From Nakamurella endophytica (lineage in GTDB: Bacteria; Actinomycetota; Actinomycetes; Mycobacteriales; Nakamurellaceae), in NCBI RefSeq assembly GCF_014646215.1, contig NZ_BMNA01000002.1, positions 304,874 through 368,873 of the forward strand: a stretch of 64,000 bases of DNA, written 5' to 3'. Position numbers and translations under genes: made by a program. The notes below the pieces were generated by a model. The model saw nothing but the letters and a program-made list of their open reading frames with translations. It made no database searches and was not told where the DNA came from. Of this stretch, positions 31,371-40,821 are shown one piece after another. The number at the start of each line of letters is the position of its first letter. Within the stretch, counting starts at the first letter, position 1.

Positions 31371-34300
31371 ATGAAGCAAAGAGGTCGGCGGCCCGGGTGG
31401 CCGTGGACGGCGCCGCGCGGGGGTGCGGCACCGACCGGTGCGCGATCGCGAGGGCGGCGGCACGCTGTGCGACGCGTCAGCTCCGTCGTCGCCACCACGG
31501 TCCTGGTCGCCGGTGTGCTCGTCGTCGGGTCCGCGCCCGCCGCGTCCGCGGTGACGCCGGTGCAGCACCCGGCGGCCGCGCCGGCCGCGACGGCGACCGC
31601 GGACGACGGCTCGCTGACGAGCGTGGGCACCGACTTCTGGATGACCTTCCCGGTCAACGCCGGCGGCGAGGGTGGATCCCCTGCCCTCACCCTGTCCATC
31701 TCCGGGGACGTGGCGGGGACGGGCACCGTCTCCGCGCCGCCGCCCGGTGGTTCCGGGGAACAGACCTTCACGGTCACGCCCGGAGAGGTCACCCAGGTGG
31801 CCATCGACCCCGGTCTCGAGGTGCAGGCGACCGACGGTATCGAGGCCAAGGGCGTGCACCTGACGAGCACCGTGCCGGTGTCGGTGTACGGCACCAGCCA
31901 CGTGCTCTACACCAGCAGCGGCTGGCTGGGGCTGCCCACCACCTCGTTGGGCCGGTCCTACCGGGTGCTCGGGTATACGACCGGGATCCCGATGGCCGGG
32001 CTCGCGTCCCAGCTGAACGTCGTCGGGACCGTGGACGGCACGACCGTCACGGTGACGCCGGCGACGGCCATCGGTGGTCACCCGGCAGGCGTGGCCTTCA
32101 CCCGCACCTTGAACCGCGGCGACAGCTACCAGCTGCAGGCGACCACCCGCGACGCAGACGTGTCGGGTACCACCATCGTCGCCACCGCACCGGTCGCCGT
32201 GATGGGCGGCAACGGGTGCGCCGACATCCCGACCTCGGCCGCCGCCTGCGACCAGGTCGAGCAGCAGATGACCCCGGTGAGCACCTGGGGCACGCACTTC
32301 GCCACGGTCCGGTACGCCACCCGCACCAAGGGGGACACCTACCGGGTGCTGGCCAACGAGGACAACACCGTGGTGTCCGTCGGGGGGACCCCGGTCGCGA
32401 CGCTCGGTGCAGGAGAGTTCTACGAGGCCGTGCTGCCCGCCGACGCAACCACCGCCGGCAACGACGGCGTGCAGATCGACGCGACCAAGCCCGTCGAGGT
32501 CGCCCAGTACGGCAACGGCACCACGTTCGACAGCACGACGGGCGACCCCCTGATGCTGCTGGTCCCGCCGACCGGCGAGTACCTGGACCACTACACCATC
32601 TCCGCGCCGGCGCTTCCGGACGGCGGGTTCACCCCGTACGCCTCCGTCGTCGTGCCCACCGCCGACGCCGGTGCCGTCCTGCTGGACGGGGTGGCGATCC
32701 CGGTCGACCAGTTCGCGCCGATCGGCACCAGTGGCTACTCCGGCGCCCAGCTGTCCATCACGACCGGCGCACACTCGTTCACCGGGCCGAACCCGTTCGG
32801 GCTCCAGGTCTACGAGTGGGGCGAGACCGACGGTTTCGGCTACCCCGGCGGCACCGCGCTGATCCGCATCTCCGGCCCGGCCGAGAGCCCGGCGCCGCCG
32901 ACCACCGCCGTCGCGTCCCCGGGCAACCGCTCGGTGACCGTCACCTGGTCCGCCCCGGCGGACGACGGCGGCTCTGCCGTGACCTCCTACACGGTGCAGG
33001 CCTACGCGAACGGCCAGGCCGTCGACGGCGGTACCTGCACGCTCGCCAGCCCGTTCACGCCCCCGCTGCAGTGCACGGTGGAGAACCTGACCAACGGGGT
33101 CGACTACACCTTCACCGTCACGGCCACCAATGCCGTCGGCACCGGTCCGGCCTCGGCCGCGTCCGCCGCGGTCGCCCCGGACAATTCCACGCCGGTCACC
33201 GCTCCGGGTGCGCCGACCGCGGTCACGGCCGCGGCCGGTGACGGCCAGGCGTCGGTCTCGCTCACCGCCCCGGCGAACGACGGCGGGGCCGACATCGCGT
33301 CGTACACGGTGCAGGCCTACGTCAACGGCGACCCGGTGGCGGGCAGGTCCTGCACGCTGACGAGCCCGTTCACCCCGCCGCTGTCCTGCGTGGTGGCCGG
33401 TCTGACCAACGGCACCTCGTACACCTTCCGGGCGACGGCCACGAACTCGGCCGGCACCGGGCCGAGCTCGGCTGCCTCGGCGGCGGTCGTCCCGGCGCCC
33501 GCGGCGACCGCACCGGACGCCCCGGCCACCGTCGAGGCTGCTGCCGGCGACGGGCGGGCCTCGGTCGTCTGGTCGGCTCCGGTGGACGACGGCGGCTCCG
33601 CCGTCACCTCCTACACCGTGCAGGCCCTCTCCGGCGGCACGGCGGTCGAGGGCGCGACCTGCACCCTGACCGCCCCGTTCCCCTCGCCGCTGACGTGCAC
33701 GGTGACCGGGCTGGACAACGGAACGTCGTACACCTTCGCGGTGACCGCCACGAACGGCGTCGGCAGCAGCTCCGCGTCCGACCCGTCCAACCAGGTCACC
33801 CCGACGCCGGCGCCGACCGCCCCGGCGGCACCGACCGGGGCGGCGGCCACGGCGGGCGACGGGCAGGCGGCGGTCTCGTGGACCGCTCCGGAGCGGGACG
33901 GCGGCGCGCCGATCGCCTCCTACACCGTGCAGGCCTACGCGGGCGGCGACCCCGTCAGCGGGCGCACCTGCACCGTCACGGCGCCGTTCGGCACCCCGCT
34001 GACGTGCACCGTCACCGGCCTGACCAACGGCACGGCGTACACCTTCCGGGTCACCGCCGCGAACTCCGTGGGCAGCAGCGCCGCCTCGGGTCCCTCGGCA
34101 GCGGTCACGCCGACCGCGGCGCCGCAGGTCCCCGCCGCGGCCGGAAACCTCGCGACCGTCGCCGGTGACGGCTCGGTCGACGTCAGCTGGTCGGCACCGG
34201 AGTCGGACGGTGGAGCTCCGATCCGGTCCTACACGGTCCAGGCCCGGGTCAACGGCCAGCCGGTCGCCGGCCGGACCTGCACGGTGTCCGGTCCGTTCAC

Positions 34301-35816
34301 CGCACGGCCGCACTGCACCGTCACCGGGCTGACCAACGGCACCGCGTACACGTTCACGGTGGTCGCCACCAACTCGGTGGGTGACGGCGCCACGTCGGTG
34401 CCGTCGGACACCGTGACGCCCATCCCGGCGTCGACCGCGCCGGGCAGCCCGCGCGGCGTGCGGGCCACCGCCGGTGACGGGCGCGCCACCGTGTCCTGGT
34501 CGGCCCCGTCCGGCAACGGTGGGTCGGCCATCACCGCCTACACGGTCCAGGCCTACTCCGGCGGCGTCGCGGTCGCCGGCCGGACCTGCACGGTCACGGT
34601 GAACCCGACCTCGCCGGCGCGCGCCCTGACCTGCGCGGTCACCGGGCTGCGCAACGGGACGGCCTACACCTTCCGGGTCAGCGCGACGAACGCGGTGGGA
34701 GCCGGTACGGCCTCCGCTGCCTCGGCCGCGGTGACCCCGAACACCCCCGGGGTGGCCCCGGTGCTGCCGCGCAGCGTCCCGAACGCCCGCGTCGGCACCG
34801 CCTACACCGGATCGGTGGCGGTCACCTCCGGCACCGCGCCGGTCGGCTACCGGTTCGCCAGCGGTGTGCTGCCGCCGGGGATCTCGCTGAACGCCGGCAC
34901 GGGTGCCCTCACCGGCAGGCCGACGACCGCGGGCCGGTTCGTGTTCGGCATCCGGGCCGCGAACCGGGCGGGTGCGGTGTCCCGGGCGTTCGCCATCGTG
35001 GTCTCCCCCGCGGTCACCCCGCCGCGGGTGACGCCGCCGACGGCGCCGCGCGCCGTCCGGACGTCCGCGGTGGACGAGGGTCTGCGGATCGGGTTCATCG
35101 CGCCGGCGTCCACCGGCGGTGCGGCGATCCGCGGGTACCAGGCGTCGGTGGACGGCGGCCGCAGCTGGCACGCCGTCGCCGTCACCGGGACCCGGCCGCT
35201 GCACACGGCTCTCGGTGGCCTGCAGAACGACCACCGGTACCGGGTGCTGCTGCGGGCGGTCAACGCCGCGGGGGCCGGCGCCGCGGTGTCGTTCCTGGCG
35301 ACGCCCGGCTGGTTCACCGACCAGATCAACCGGCAGGCCAGGGCGGCCGAGGTCGCCGTCCCGGCGAACCCGAACAGCTACCGCGGGCGGCTGGTCAGCA
35401 CGGTGGCCCTGAACCGCAACGGCCACGGTCAGGTCGTGGTCGCGGCCGGCTTCGCGGCCGGTCGGCGGTTGATGCCCGGTCAGGGTGTCGTGGTGACCGG
35501 AGCCGAGATCTTCGACTTCGACTCGGCGACGCTGAAGCCCGGAGCCGAGGCCGAGCTGCGGCAGGTGGTGTCGTCGGTCCGCGGTGCACGGTCGATCACC
35601 TGTGAGGGCTACGCCGACTACGGCAGCGGTGTCGTCGCCCACGAGACGCGGGTGTCGGACGTGCGGGCGCACACCGTGTGCTCGTGGCTGCTGGCGCACG
35701 GCGCGCGGGTGGGCGTCAGCACCGCCGCGTACGGCCCGGCCCGGCCGGTCGTCATCGGCGGCACGCCGACCGGCCGCGAGGCCAACCGGCGGGTCGTCAT
35801 CACGGTGACCCGGTAG
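31371..35816 (+). CDS. Giant secreted protein: IgGFc-binding-like, FN3 repeats, OmpA-like C-terminus
   Basis: 1,481 residues, the largest gene here. A long basic signal peptide (hydrophobic V-V-A-T-T-V-L-V-A-G-V-L-V-V-G, Ala-x-Ala cleavage near residue 60) is followed by an IgGFc-binding-like domain (about 80-505, starting G-T-D-F-W-M-T-F-P-V-N). Then come six closely related FN3 domains (about 506-1125), an Ig-like domain with L-P-P-G-I-S-L-N (1126-1220), a seventh FN3 domain (1221-1312) and an OmpA-like domain (1370-1481; F-D-F-D-S-A-T-L-K-P-G, E-G-Y-A-D-Y, N-R-R-V-V-I-T-V). Each of the six repeats has a conserved Cys pair. There is no LPxTG or C-terminal helix, so the OmpA-like domain may hold it on peptidoglycan. 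A surface adhesin or scaffold is the best guess. Confidence 0.88.
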   Translation: MKQRGRRPGWPWTAPRGGAAPTGARSRGRRHAVRRVSSVVATTVLVAGVLVVGSAPAASAVTPVQHPAAAPAATATADDGSLTSVGTDFWMTFPVNAGGEGGSPALTLSISGDVAGTGTVSAPPPGGSGEQTFTVTPGEVTQVAIDPGLEVQATDGIEAKGVHLTSTVPVSVYGTSHVLYTSSGWLGLPTTSLGRSYRVLGYTTGIPMAGLASQLNVVGTVDGTTVTVTPATAIGGHPAGVAFTRTLNRGDSYQLQATTRDADVSGTTIVATAPVAVMGGNGCADIPTSAAACDQVEQQMTPVSTWGTHFATVRYATRTKGDTYRVLANEDNTVVSVGGTPVATLGAGEFYEAVLPADATTAGNDGVQIDATKPVEVAQYGNGTTFDSTTGDPLMLLVPPTGEYLDHYTISAPALPDGGFTPYASVVVPTADAGAVLLDGVAIPVDQFAPIGTSGYSGAQLSITTGAHSFTGPNPFGLQVYEWGETDGFGYPGGTALIRISGPAESPAPPTTAVASPGNRSVTVTWSAPADDGGSAVTSYTVQAYANGQAVDGGTCTLASPFTPPLQCTVENLTNGVDYTFTVTATNAVGTGPASAASAAVAPDNSTPVTAPGAPTAVTAAAGDGQASVSLTAPANDGGADIASYTVQAYVNGDPVAGRSCTLTSPFTPPLSCVVAGLTNGTSYTFRATATNSAGTGPSSAASAAVVPAPAATAPDAPATVEAAAGDGRASVVWSAPVDDGGSAVTSYTVQALSGGTAVEGATCTLTAPFPSPLTCTVTGLDNGTSYTFAVTATNGVGSSSASDPSNQVTPTPAPTAPAAPTGAAATAGDGQAAVSWTAPERDGGAPIASYTVQAYAGGDPVSGRTCTVTAPFGTPLTCTVTGLTNGTAYTFRVTAANSVGSSAASGPSAAVTPTAAPQVPAAAGNLATVAGDGSVDVSWSAPESDGGAPIRSYTVQARVNGQPVAGRTCTVSGPFTARPHCTVTGLTNGTAYTFTVVATNSVGDGATSVPSDTVTPIPASTAPGSPRGVRATAGDGRATVSWSAPSGNGGSAITAYTVQAYSGGVAVAGRTCTVTVNPTSPARALTCAVTGLRNGTAYTFRVSATNAVGAGTASAASAAVTPNTPGVAPVLPRSVPNARVGTAYTGSVAVTSGTAPVGYRFASGVLPPGISLNAGTGALTGRPTTAGRFVFGIRAANRAGAVSRAFAIVVSPAVTPPRVTPPTAPRAVRTSAVDEGLRIGFIAPASTGGAAIRGYQASVDGGRSWHAVAVTGTRPLHTALGGLQNDHRYRVLLRAVNAAGAGAAVSFLATPGWFTDQINRQARAAEVAVPANPNSYRGRLVSTVALNRNGHGQVVVAAGFAAGRRLMPGQGVVVTGAEIFDFDSATLKPGAEAELRQVVSSVRGARSITCEGYADYGSGVVAHETRVSDVRAHTVCSWLLAHGARVGVSTAAYGPARPVVIGGTPTGREANRRVVITVTR
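32890..34740 (+). repeat. Six tandem FN3-encoding repeats of about 310 bp
   Basis: Repeat starts lie near 32890, 33200, 33510, 33815, 34125 and 34435. Each encodes the same order of motifs: G-D-G-x-A-x-V-x-W-S-A-P, S-Y-T-V-Q-A, a C-T-(L/V) strand, P-F-x-x-P-L-x-C-T-V and L-x-N-G-T-x-Y-T-F. The close similarity suggests recent duplication or gene conversion, and copy number may vary between strains. Confidence 0.85.
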
Positions 35817-35835
35817 TCCGGACGCAGGACCAGGA

Positions 35836-35877
35836 GCCGTTGCCGGCCGGGTGAGAACCCGGCCGGCAACGGCTTTT
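35836..35877 (+). terminator. Strong intrinsic terminator of the surface protein gene
   Basis: A perfect 17-bp stem (35836-35852 with 35857-35873) closed by a GAGA tetraloop and followed by TTTT. It starts 20 bases after the stop codon and is the clearest Rho-independent terminator in the window. Confidence 0.93.
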
Positions 35878-35931
35878 CCGTGCCGGGGACGCCGAGATCG
35901 GTCGCGGCGGAGTGGGATCGGATCCGTGCGG

Positions 35932-36852
35932 TCAGCGGTCCGCGACGGCCAACACGATCTTGCCGCGGGTGTGGCCGGACCGGCTGCGGGCGAAGGCCTC
36001 CGCCAGCTCCTCCAGCGGCAGCACCGCGGCGACCGGCACCCGGAGCCGCCCGCTGTCGGCCAGCGATCCCAACGCCGCCAGGTCGGCTCCGTCGGGCCGG
36101 ACCCAGAACCAGTGCCCACCCGCCTGTTCCACCGACGGGTCGGCGATGGAACCGTGCCGCCCGCCCGGCCGCAGCACCGCGGTGGTCACCGGCAGCACCC
36201 CACCGACGAAGTCCGCGACGACGTCCACGCCGTCCGGGGCCAGCCGGCGCACCCGCTCGGCCAGGCCCTCGCCGTACTCGACGGCCGCGTCCGCGCCGAG
36301 ACCGCGGACGTGGTCGTGGTGGGCCGCCGACGCCGTCCCGATCACGCGCGCGCCGCGGGCCGCGGCGATCTGCACGCCCAGCGAACCCACGCCGCCCGCC
36401 GCACCGTGGACCAGCACCGTCGTCCCGCGGTCGACCCCGAGCCGGGTGAGCACCTGCCAGGCCGTCAGACCGGCCAGCGGCAGCGCCGCCGCTGCGTCGA
36501 AGTCCAGGGACGCCGGCTTCCGGGCCACCGCGCGGGCCGGGATTGTGACGTACTCGGCGAAGGTGCCGGCGTGCAGCACGTCCTTGCGGGCGTACGTCAT
36601 CACCCCGTCCCCCGGCGCGAACTCGGTGGTGTCCGGGCCGACCCGCTCCACCACGCCGGCGGCGTCGCAGCCGGGGACCACCGGGAACCAGGCGTCCATC
36701 AGTTCGTCCAGCCCGCCGGCCATGACCTTCCAGTCGACCGGGTTCACGGCGGCCCGCCGCACCCGGACCAGCACCTCCCCCGGCCCGACCTTCGGGGTCG
36801 GCAGATCGGTCAGGTGCAGGACGCTGTCGTCGCCGTAGCGGTCGTAGGTCAT
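35932..36852 (-). CDS. NADP-dependent quinone-reductase-like oxidoreductase (MDR family)
   Basis: 306 residues of the zinc-independent medium-chain dehydrogenase group. It has a GroES-like N-terminus (G-P-G-E-V-L-V-R-V-R-R-A-A-V-N-P-V-D-W), no structural-zinc cysteines, the nucleotide loop H-G-A-A-G-G-V-G near residue 155 and a final G-H-T-R-G-K-I-V-L. It probably reduces quinones or enones with NADPH. ATG at 36852 follows GGAGGTGA. It lies downstream of the second ECF42 operon on the same strand and might be part of its response. Confidence 0.9.
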   Translation of the reverse strand: MTYDRYGDDSVLHLTDLPTPKVGPGEVLVRVRRAAVNPVDWKVMAGGLDELMDAWFPVVPGCDAAGVVERVGPDTTEFAPGDGVMTYARKDVLHAGTFAEYVTIPARAVARKPASLDFDAAAALPLAGLTAWQVLTRLGVDRGTTVLVHGAAGGVGSLGVQIAAARGARVIGTASAAHHDHVRGLGADAAVEYGEGLAERVRRLAPDGVDVVADFVGGVLPVTTAVLRPGGRHGSIADPSVEQAGGHWFWVRPDGADLAALGSLADSGRLRVPVAAVLPLEELAEAFARSRSGHTRGKIVLAVADR

Positions 36853-36961
36853 CGCCTTCACCTCCGGGGCAACCGGTCCGCCGGGATCGCGATTCCCACC
36901 ACCGTGCCCGCTGGCCGACCGGGAGCCGGGCACGCCGAGGGGTCCGCCTCCCGGTGGCCGG

Positions 36962-38122
36962 TCAGTCCTGCCCCAGCCGGGCGGCCTGGCGGGTCAGGTG
37001 ATCCCGCTCGGCCACCGTGGTGGCACCGGCGGCGGCCTGCGCGTAGAGCCGTGCTGCGGCGACCCGGTCGCCGGCCCGTTCGGTGAGGTGGGCCCGTACC
37101 GCCGCCAGCCGGTGGTGACCCCTGAGCCGTCCGGCCACGGCGTCCAGCTCGCGCAGGGCCACGAGCGGCCCGTCGACCTCGCCGACGGCCACCGCCCGGT
37201 TCAGTGCCACCACCGGGTTGTCCGGCCGCAGCGCGATCAGCTCGTCGTACCAGGCCAGGATCTGCGGCCAGTCCGTCTCCGCGGCCGTCGCCGCGTCGTC
37301 GTGCAGCGCCGCGATCGCGGCCTGCACCTGGTACTCGCCGTGCCGGCCACGTGCCAGCGCCGCCTGCAGCACGGCGACACCCTCGGCGATCTCGGCGGTG
37401 TCCCAGCGGGAGCGGTCCTGCCGGTCCAGCGGCACCAGGTCGCCGTGGCGGTTCAGCCGGGCGGCGGCCCGGGCGTGGTGCAGCAGCATGAGGGCCAGCA
37501 AGCCGTCAACCTCGGGGTCGCGGACGCCGGTCCGCAGCTGCCGGGTGAGCCGGATCGCCTCGGCCACCAGGTCGACCCGCCCGGCGTACCCGGCGGTGAA
37601 CACCAGGTACAGCACCCGCAGCACGGCGGCCGGGTCGCCCGGACGGTCGAACCGCGCGTCGCCGAGCGTCCGCTTGGCGCGGCTGATCCGCTGCGCCATC
37701 GTCGCCTCCGGCACCAGGAACGCCTCGGCGATCTCCCGCGTGGTCAGCCCGCCGACGGCCCGCAGCGTCAGCGCGACGGCCGAGGACGGGCTCAGCGACG
37801 GGTGGCAGCACAGGAACAGCAGCTGGAGCGTGTCGTCCGCCTGCTCCGTCGGGCCGGGGACCGGCTCGTCGAGGGCCGCCCGCTCCCGCCGGTGGCGTGC
37901 CGCGTCCGAGCGCACCGCGTCCAGGTGGCGCCGGTGGGCGACGGTGACCAGCCACGCCAGCGGGTCGCGCGGCACTCCGTCGCCGGGCCACCGTACGGAC
38001 GCCTCGATCACCGCTTCCTGCACGGCGTCCTCGGCCGCCGCGAAGCCGCAGCCGCGGCGGACGAGGACGCCCAGCGCCCGGGGCGCGAGGTCCCGGACCA
38101 GCAGTGGGTCGAGCGGGCTCAT
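36962..38122 (-). CDS. ECF42-type RNA polymerase sigma factor with TPR-like C-terminus (second copy)
   Basis: 386 residues. Region 2 is seen in [13 protein letters not shown] and [13 protein letters not shown], then [12 protein letters not shown]. Region 4 is [20 protein letters not shown]. The C-terminal part carries the helical TPR-like extension ([13 protein letters not shown]-x-x-L). It keeps C-C-H-P where the first copy has C-A-H-P; the two are clear but divergent paralogues. ATG at 38122 overlaps the DGPF stop (ATGA). Confidence 0.92.
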   Translation of the reverse strand: MSPLDPLLVRDLAPRALGVLVRRGCGFAAAEDAVQEAVIEASVRWPGDGVPRDPLAWLVTVAHRRHLDAVRSDAARHRRERAALDEPVPGPTEQADDTLQLLFLCCHPSLSPSSAVALTLRAVGGLTTREIAEAFLVPEATMAQRISRAKRTLGDARFDRPGDPAAVLRVLYLVFTAGYAGRVDLVAEAIRLTRQLRTGVRDPEVDGLLALMLLHHARAAARLNRHGDLVPLDRQDRSRWDTAEIAEGVAVLQAALARGRHGEYQVQAAIAALHDDAATAAETDWPQILAWYDELIALRPDNPVVALNRAVAVGEVDGPLVALRELDAVAGRLRGHHRLAAVRAHLTERAGDRVAAARLYAQAAAGATTVAERDHLTRQAARLGQD

Positions 38123-38532
38123 GCCTGATCGGTGGCCGGCACGTCCTCGAGCACGGGCCGGACCTCGATCCACTCGTACAGCGGCCGCCCGCCGCGGCCG
38201 GGCGCCGACGAGACGTGCGCGGCGATCTCGAGCGCGCGGGCCTCGGAGTCGACGTCCACCAGGTACCAGCCGGCGATCAGCTCCTTGGCCTCCGGGAACG
38301 GGCCGTCGGTCACCGGTGCGGCGTCCGGTCCCCCGAAGCGGACGTAGCTCCCGGTCGGGGCCAGCGCCTGGGCGTCGATGAACTCCCCGCTGGCGCGCAG
38401 CTCGTCGCCGATCCGTCGTTGGGCGTCCAGGTGCGCGGTGACGTCCTCCGGCGCCCAGCCGGTCATCGGGCCGTGGTTGCCGATCGGGGCCGGGCCGCCG
38501 TTGTAGTGCTTGAGGAGCAGGTACTTGGGCAT
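38119..38532 (-). CDS. YciI/DGPF-domain protein (second copy)
   Basis: 137 residues, beginning [10 protein letters not shown] and containing [17 protein letters not shown], the D-G-P-F motif, with a C-terminal I-E-V-R-P-V-L. Ribosome site AGAGGTGA. It precedes the sigma gene with a 4-base overlap, the same arrangement as at 15259-16874. Function unknown; presumed partner or target of the sigma factor. Confidence 0.93.
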   Translation of the reverse strand: MPKYLLLKHYNGGPAPIGNHGPMTGWAPEDVTAHLDAQRRIGDELRASGEFIDAQALAPTGSYVRFGGPDAAPVTDGPFPEAKELIAGWYLVDVDSEARALEIAAHVSSAPGRGGRPLYEWIEVRPVLEDVPATDQA

Positions 38533-38586
38533 CGCTGGGTCACCTCTCGTCCGGTGGACGGCCATCCTGCCGTCTCGCGTCCGGGG

Positions 38587-38613
38587 GACGGAGCGGCGGC
38601 GCGGTTCTCGACA
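38587..38613 (-). promoter_or_regulatory. ECF-sigma-type promoter of the second DGPF/ECF42 operon
   Basis: On the minus strand TGTCGA (38613-38608), a 17-base spacer and CGTC (38590-38587), ending 54 bases before the DGPF start. Same boxes, same spacing and nearly the same distance to the gene as at 15183-15209. Confidence 0.75.
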
Positions 38614-38673
38614 CGGTTGCCCGGACGGATCTCTCCGGACCCCGGTCCCACTGCCGGCCGTACCGTGGACGAG

Positions 38674-40137
38674 GTGAGCGTTGCATCCGCGCCGGTCGTC
38701 ACGCTGACCCACCGGTTCCTGGACGAGCTGCCCGAGCTGGCCCTGACCTGGCAGGCCGCCGAGGTCCCCGACCCCCGGCTGCTGGCGCTGAACGAGACCC
38801 TGGCTGCAGAGATCGGTCTGGACGCGGAGTGGCTGCGCAGCCCGGACGGCGTCCGGCTGCTGGTCGGCATCCGGGTCCCCGACGGTGCCCGACCGGTCGC
38901 CCAGGCCTACGCCGGGCACCAGTTCGGCGGCTACTCGCCACGACTCGGTGACGGCCGCGCGCTGCTGCTCGGTGAGCTCGCGGGCGCCGACGGTCGGCTG
39001 CGCGACCTGCACCTGAAGGGCTCCGGGCGCACGCCGTTCGCCCGGGGCGGCGACGGCCTGGCCGCCGTGGGGCCGATGCTGCGCGAGTACGTGGTCAGCG
39101 AGGCCATGCACGCGCTCGGCATCCCCACCACGCGGTCGCTGGCGGTGGTGGCGACCGGCCGCAGCGTCCGCCGCGAGCGCCTGCTGCCCGGCGCCGTCCT
39201 GGCCCGGGTCGCCGCCGGTCACCTGCGCGTGGGCACGGTCCAGTACGCCAGGGCGACCGGCGACGCGGGCCTGCTGGGCCGCCTCGTCGACGTCGCCGTC
39301 CGCCGCCACCACCCGCAGGCGGCGGACGCGGCGGTCCCGGCCCTGGCGCTGTTCGACGCGGTCGTCGCGGCGCAGGCGTCGCTGATCGCGCAGTGGATGC
39401 TCGTCGGGTTCGTGCACGGGGTGATGAACACCGACAACATGACCCTGTCCGGCGAGACCATCGACTACGGACCCTGCGCCTTCCTGGACGTCTACGACCC
39501 GGCGACGGTGTACAGCTCGATCGACGAGACCGGGCGGTACGCCTACGGCAACCAGCCCGTGGTGGCCGAGTGGAACCTGGCACGACTGGCCGAGGCCCTG
39601 CTGCCGCTGTTCGACGACGACCAGGACCGGGCGATCGAACTGGCGGTGGCGGCGCTCGGCCGCTTCCGCCCGCAGTACGGCGCCGCCTGGGCCGCCGGCA
39701 TGCGCGCCAAGCTCGGGCTGCCGGCCACCGTGGACGACGCCACGGTCACCTCGCTCGGGCAGGAGCTGCTCGAGCTGCAGCGCATCCACCGCGTCGACCT
39801 GACGTCGATCTTCCGCGCGCTCGGGACCGCCGCCCGCGGGGACGCCGAGCCCGCCCGCAGCCTGGTGCTCGACCTGGCCGCCATCGACGCGTGGACCGCA
39901 CGCTGGCGGGCGCTGCAGCCGGACGCGGACACGATGGACCGCGCCAACCCGGTGTACATCCCCCGCAACCACCTGGTCGAGGAGGCACTCGACGCCGCCA
40001 CCGGCGGCGACCTGCAGCCGCTGGGCGTCCTGCTCGACGCCGTCGCGGACCCCTACCGGGAACGCCCCGGACTGGAGCGGTACGCGGCGCCGGCGCCGGC
40101 GACCTTCGGCAGCTACGTCACCTTCTGCGGGACCTGA
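38674..40137 (+). CDS. selO: SelO-family protein adenylyltransferase (YdiU/UPF0061)
   Basis: 487 residues. SelO is a pseudokinase-fold enzyme that transfers AMP to proteins and protects against oxidative stress. Visible blocks are [48 protein letters not shown] and [10 protein letters not shown], with the inverted ATP-binding residues characteristic of the family. It ends F-C-G-T with one Cys; there is no selenocysteine codon. GTG at 38674 lies 7 bases after TACCGT (leaderless layout); GTG at 38665 is an alternative. It is divergent from the DGPF/ECF42 operon. Confidence 0.93.
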   Translation: MSVASAPVVTLTHRFLDELPELALTWQAAEVPDPRLLALNETLAAEIGLDAEWLRSPDGVRLLVGIRVPDGARPVAQAYAGHQFGGYSPRLGDGRALLLGELAGADGRLRDLHLKGSGRTPFARGGDGLAAVGPMLREYVVSEAMHALGIPTTRSLAVVATGRSVRRERLLPGAVLARVAAGHLRVGTVQYARATGDAGLLGRLVDVAVRRHHPQAADAAVPALALFDAVVAAQASLIAQWMLVGFVHGVMNTDNMTLSGETIDYGPCAFLDVYDPATVYSSIDETGRYAYGNQPVVAEWNLARLAEALLPLFDDDQDRAIELAVAALGRFRPQYGAAWAAGMRAKLGLPATVDDATVTSLGQELLELQRIHRVDLTSIFRALGTAARGDAEPARSLVLDLAAIDAWTARWRALQPDADTMDRANPVYIPRNHLVEEALDAATGGDLQPLGVLLDAVADPYRERPGLERYAAPAPATFGSYVTFCGT

Positions 40138-40247
40138 CGGTCCCGGAGTCGACCCGGCCGACGTCCGTCCGCACTGGAGTGCCGTCCGCGGCGGGGACGT
40201 CCTGCGTCCGGCTCGCCGGCCCCGGCCGGCCTGGCTAGGGTGTCGCC

Positions 40248-40658
40248 ATGGCCGGGTGGGCGGACGTGCGCCGGCTGGCGCTGGCGCTGCCCGGCACCAG
40301 CGAGCACGTGTCCTGGGGGCACGCGCACTGGCGGGTGCGGGACCGTGGCTTCGTCTGGGAGCGCCCGCTGGGGCGGACCGACCGGGAGGCGCTGGGCGCC
40401 GGAGCGCCCGACGGCCCGATCGTCGCCGCGCGGGTGCCCGACGAGGGCGTTCGGGCGGCGCTCGTCGCCGAACAGCCCGACATCTATTTCACCATCCTGC
40501 ACTTCGCCGGCTTCCCGGCCGTGCTCGCCCGGCTGGACCGGCTCCCGATGCCCGAACTCGAGGAACTCGTGGTGGAGGCATGGGTGGACCGCGCGCCGGC
40601 GCGGCTGCGTCGCGAGTACCTCGCCGGGCGGGACCGGGCGGGTGAGGTCCGGGACTGA
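40248..40658 (+). CDS. MmcQ/YjbR-family protein
   Basis: 136 residues of the YjbR/MmcQ-like fold: V-R-R-L-A-L-A-L-P-G-T-S-E-H-V-S-W-G-H near the start and V-E-A-W-V-D-R-A-P-A-R-L-R-R-E-Y at the end. The family is often annotated DNA-binding from its structure, but its role is not established. ATG at 40248 sits 6 bases after TAGGGT, giving a probable leaderless mRNA. Confidence 0.88.
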   Translation: MAGWADVRRLALALPGTSEHVSWGHAHWRVRDRGFVWERPLGRTDREALGAGAPDGPIVAARVPDEGVRAALVAEQPDIYFTILHFAGFPAVLARLDRLPMPELEELVVEAWVDRAPARLRREYLAGRDRAGEVRD

Positions 40659-40821
40659 GCCTGCCGCCCAGCGGCGCCGCGCCCGACGCCGGGGCCGGCA
40701 CCCAAACCGCGTCGGAGCCGCGTCGGAGCCCGACCCGGTCCCGCGCACCGGTCGGCCCGCACCGTCACCGACACTGGTCCCGCCGGCGTCGCAGACCGCC
40801 GGGCCGGGTCGGGAGGTGCGC

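Noticed and set aside
31359..36119. 1,586-codon minus-strand frame across the surface protein gene
   Set aside because: Its sequence is Gly/Arg/Asp repeats that mirror the FN3 DNA repeats of the opposite strand. It has no ribosome site and runs across the intrinsic terminator.
38674..40137. Selenocysteine in SelO
   Set aside because: The C-terminus is F-C-G-T followed by TGA. There is no evidence for recoding and the position of Cys is normal for bacterial SelO.
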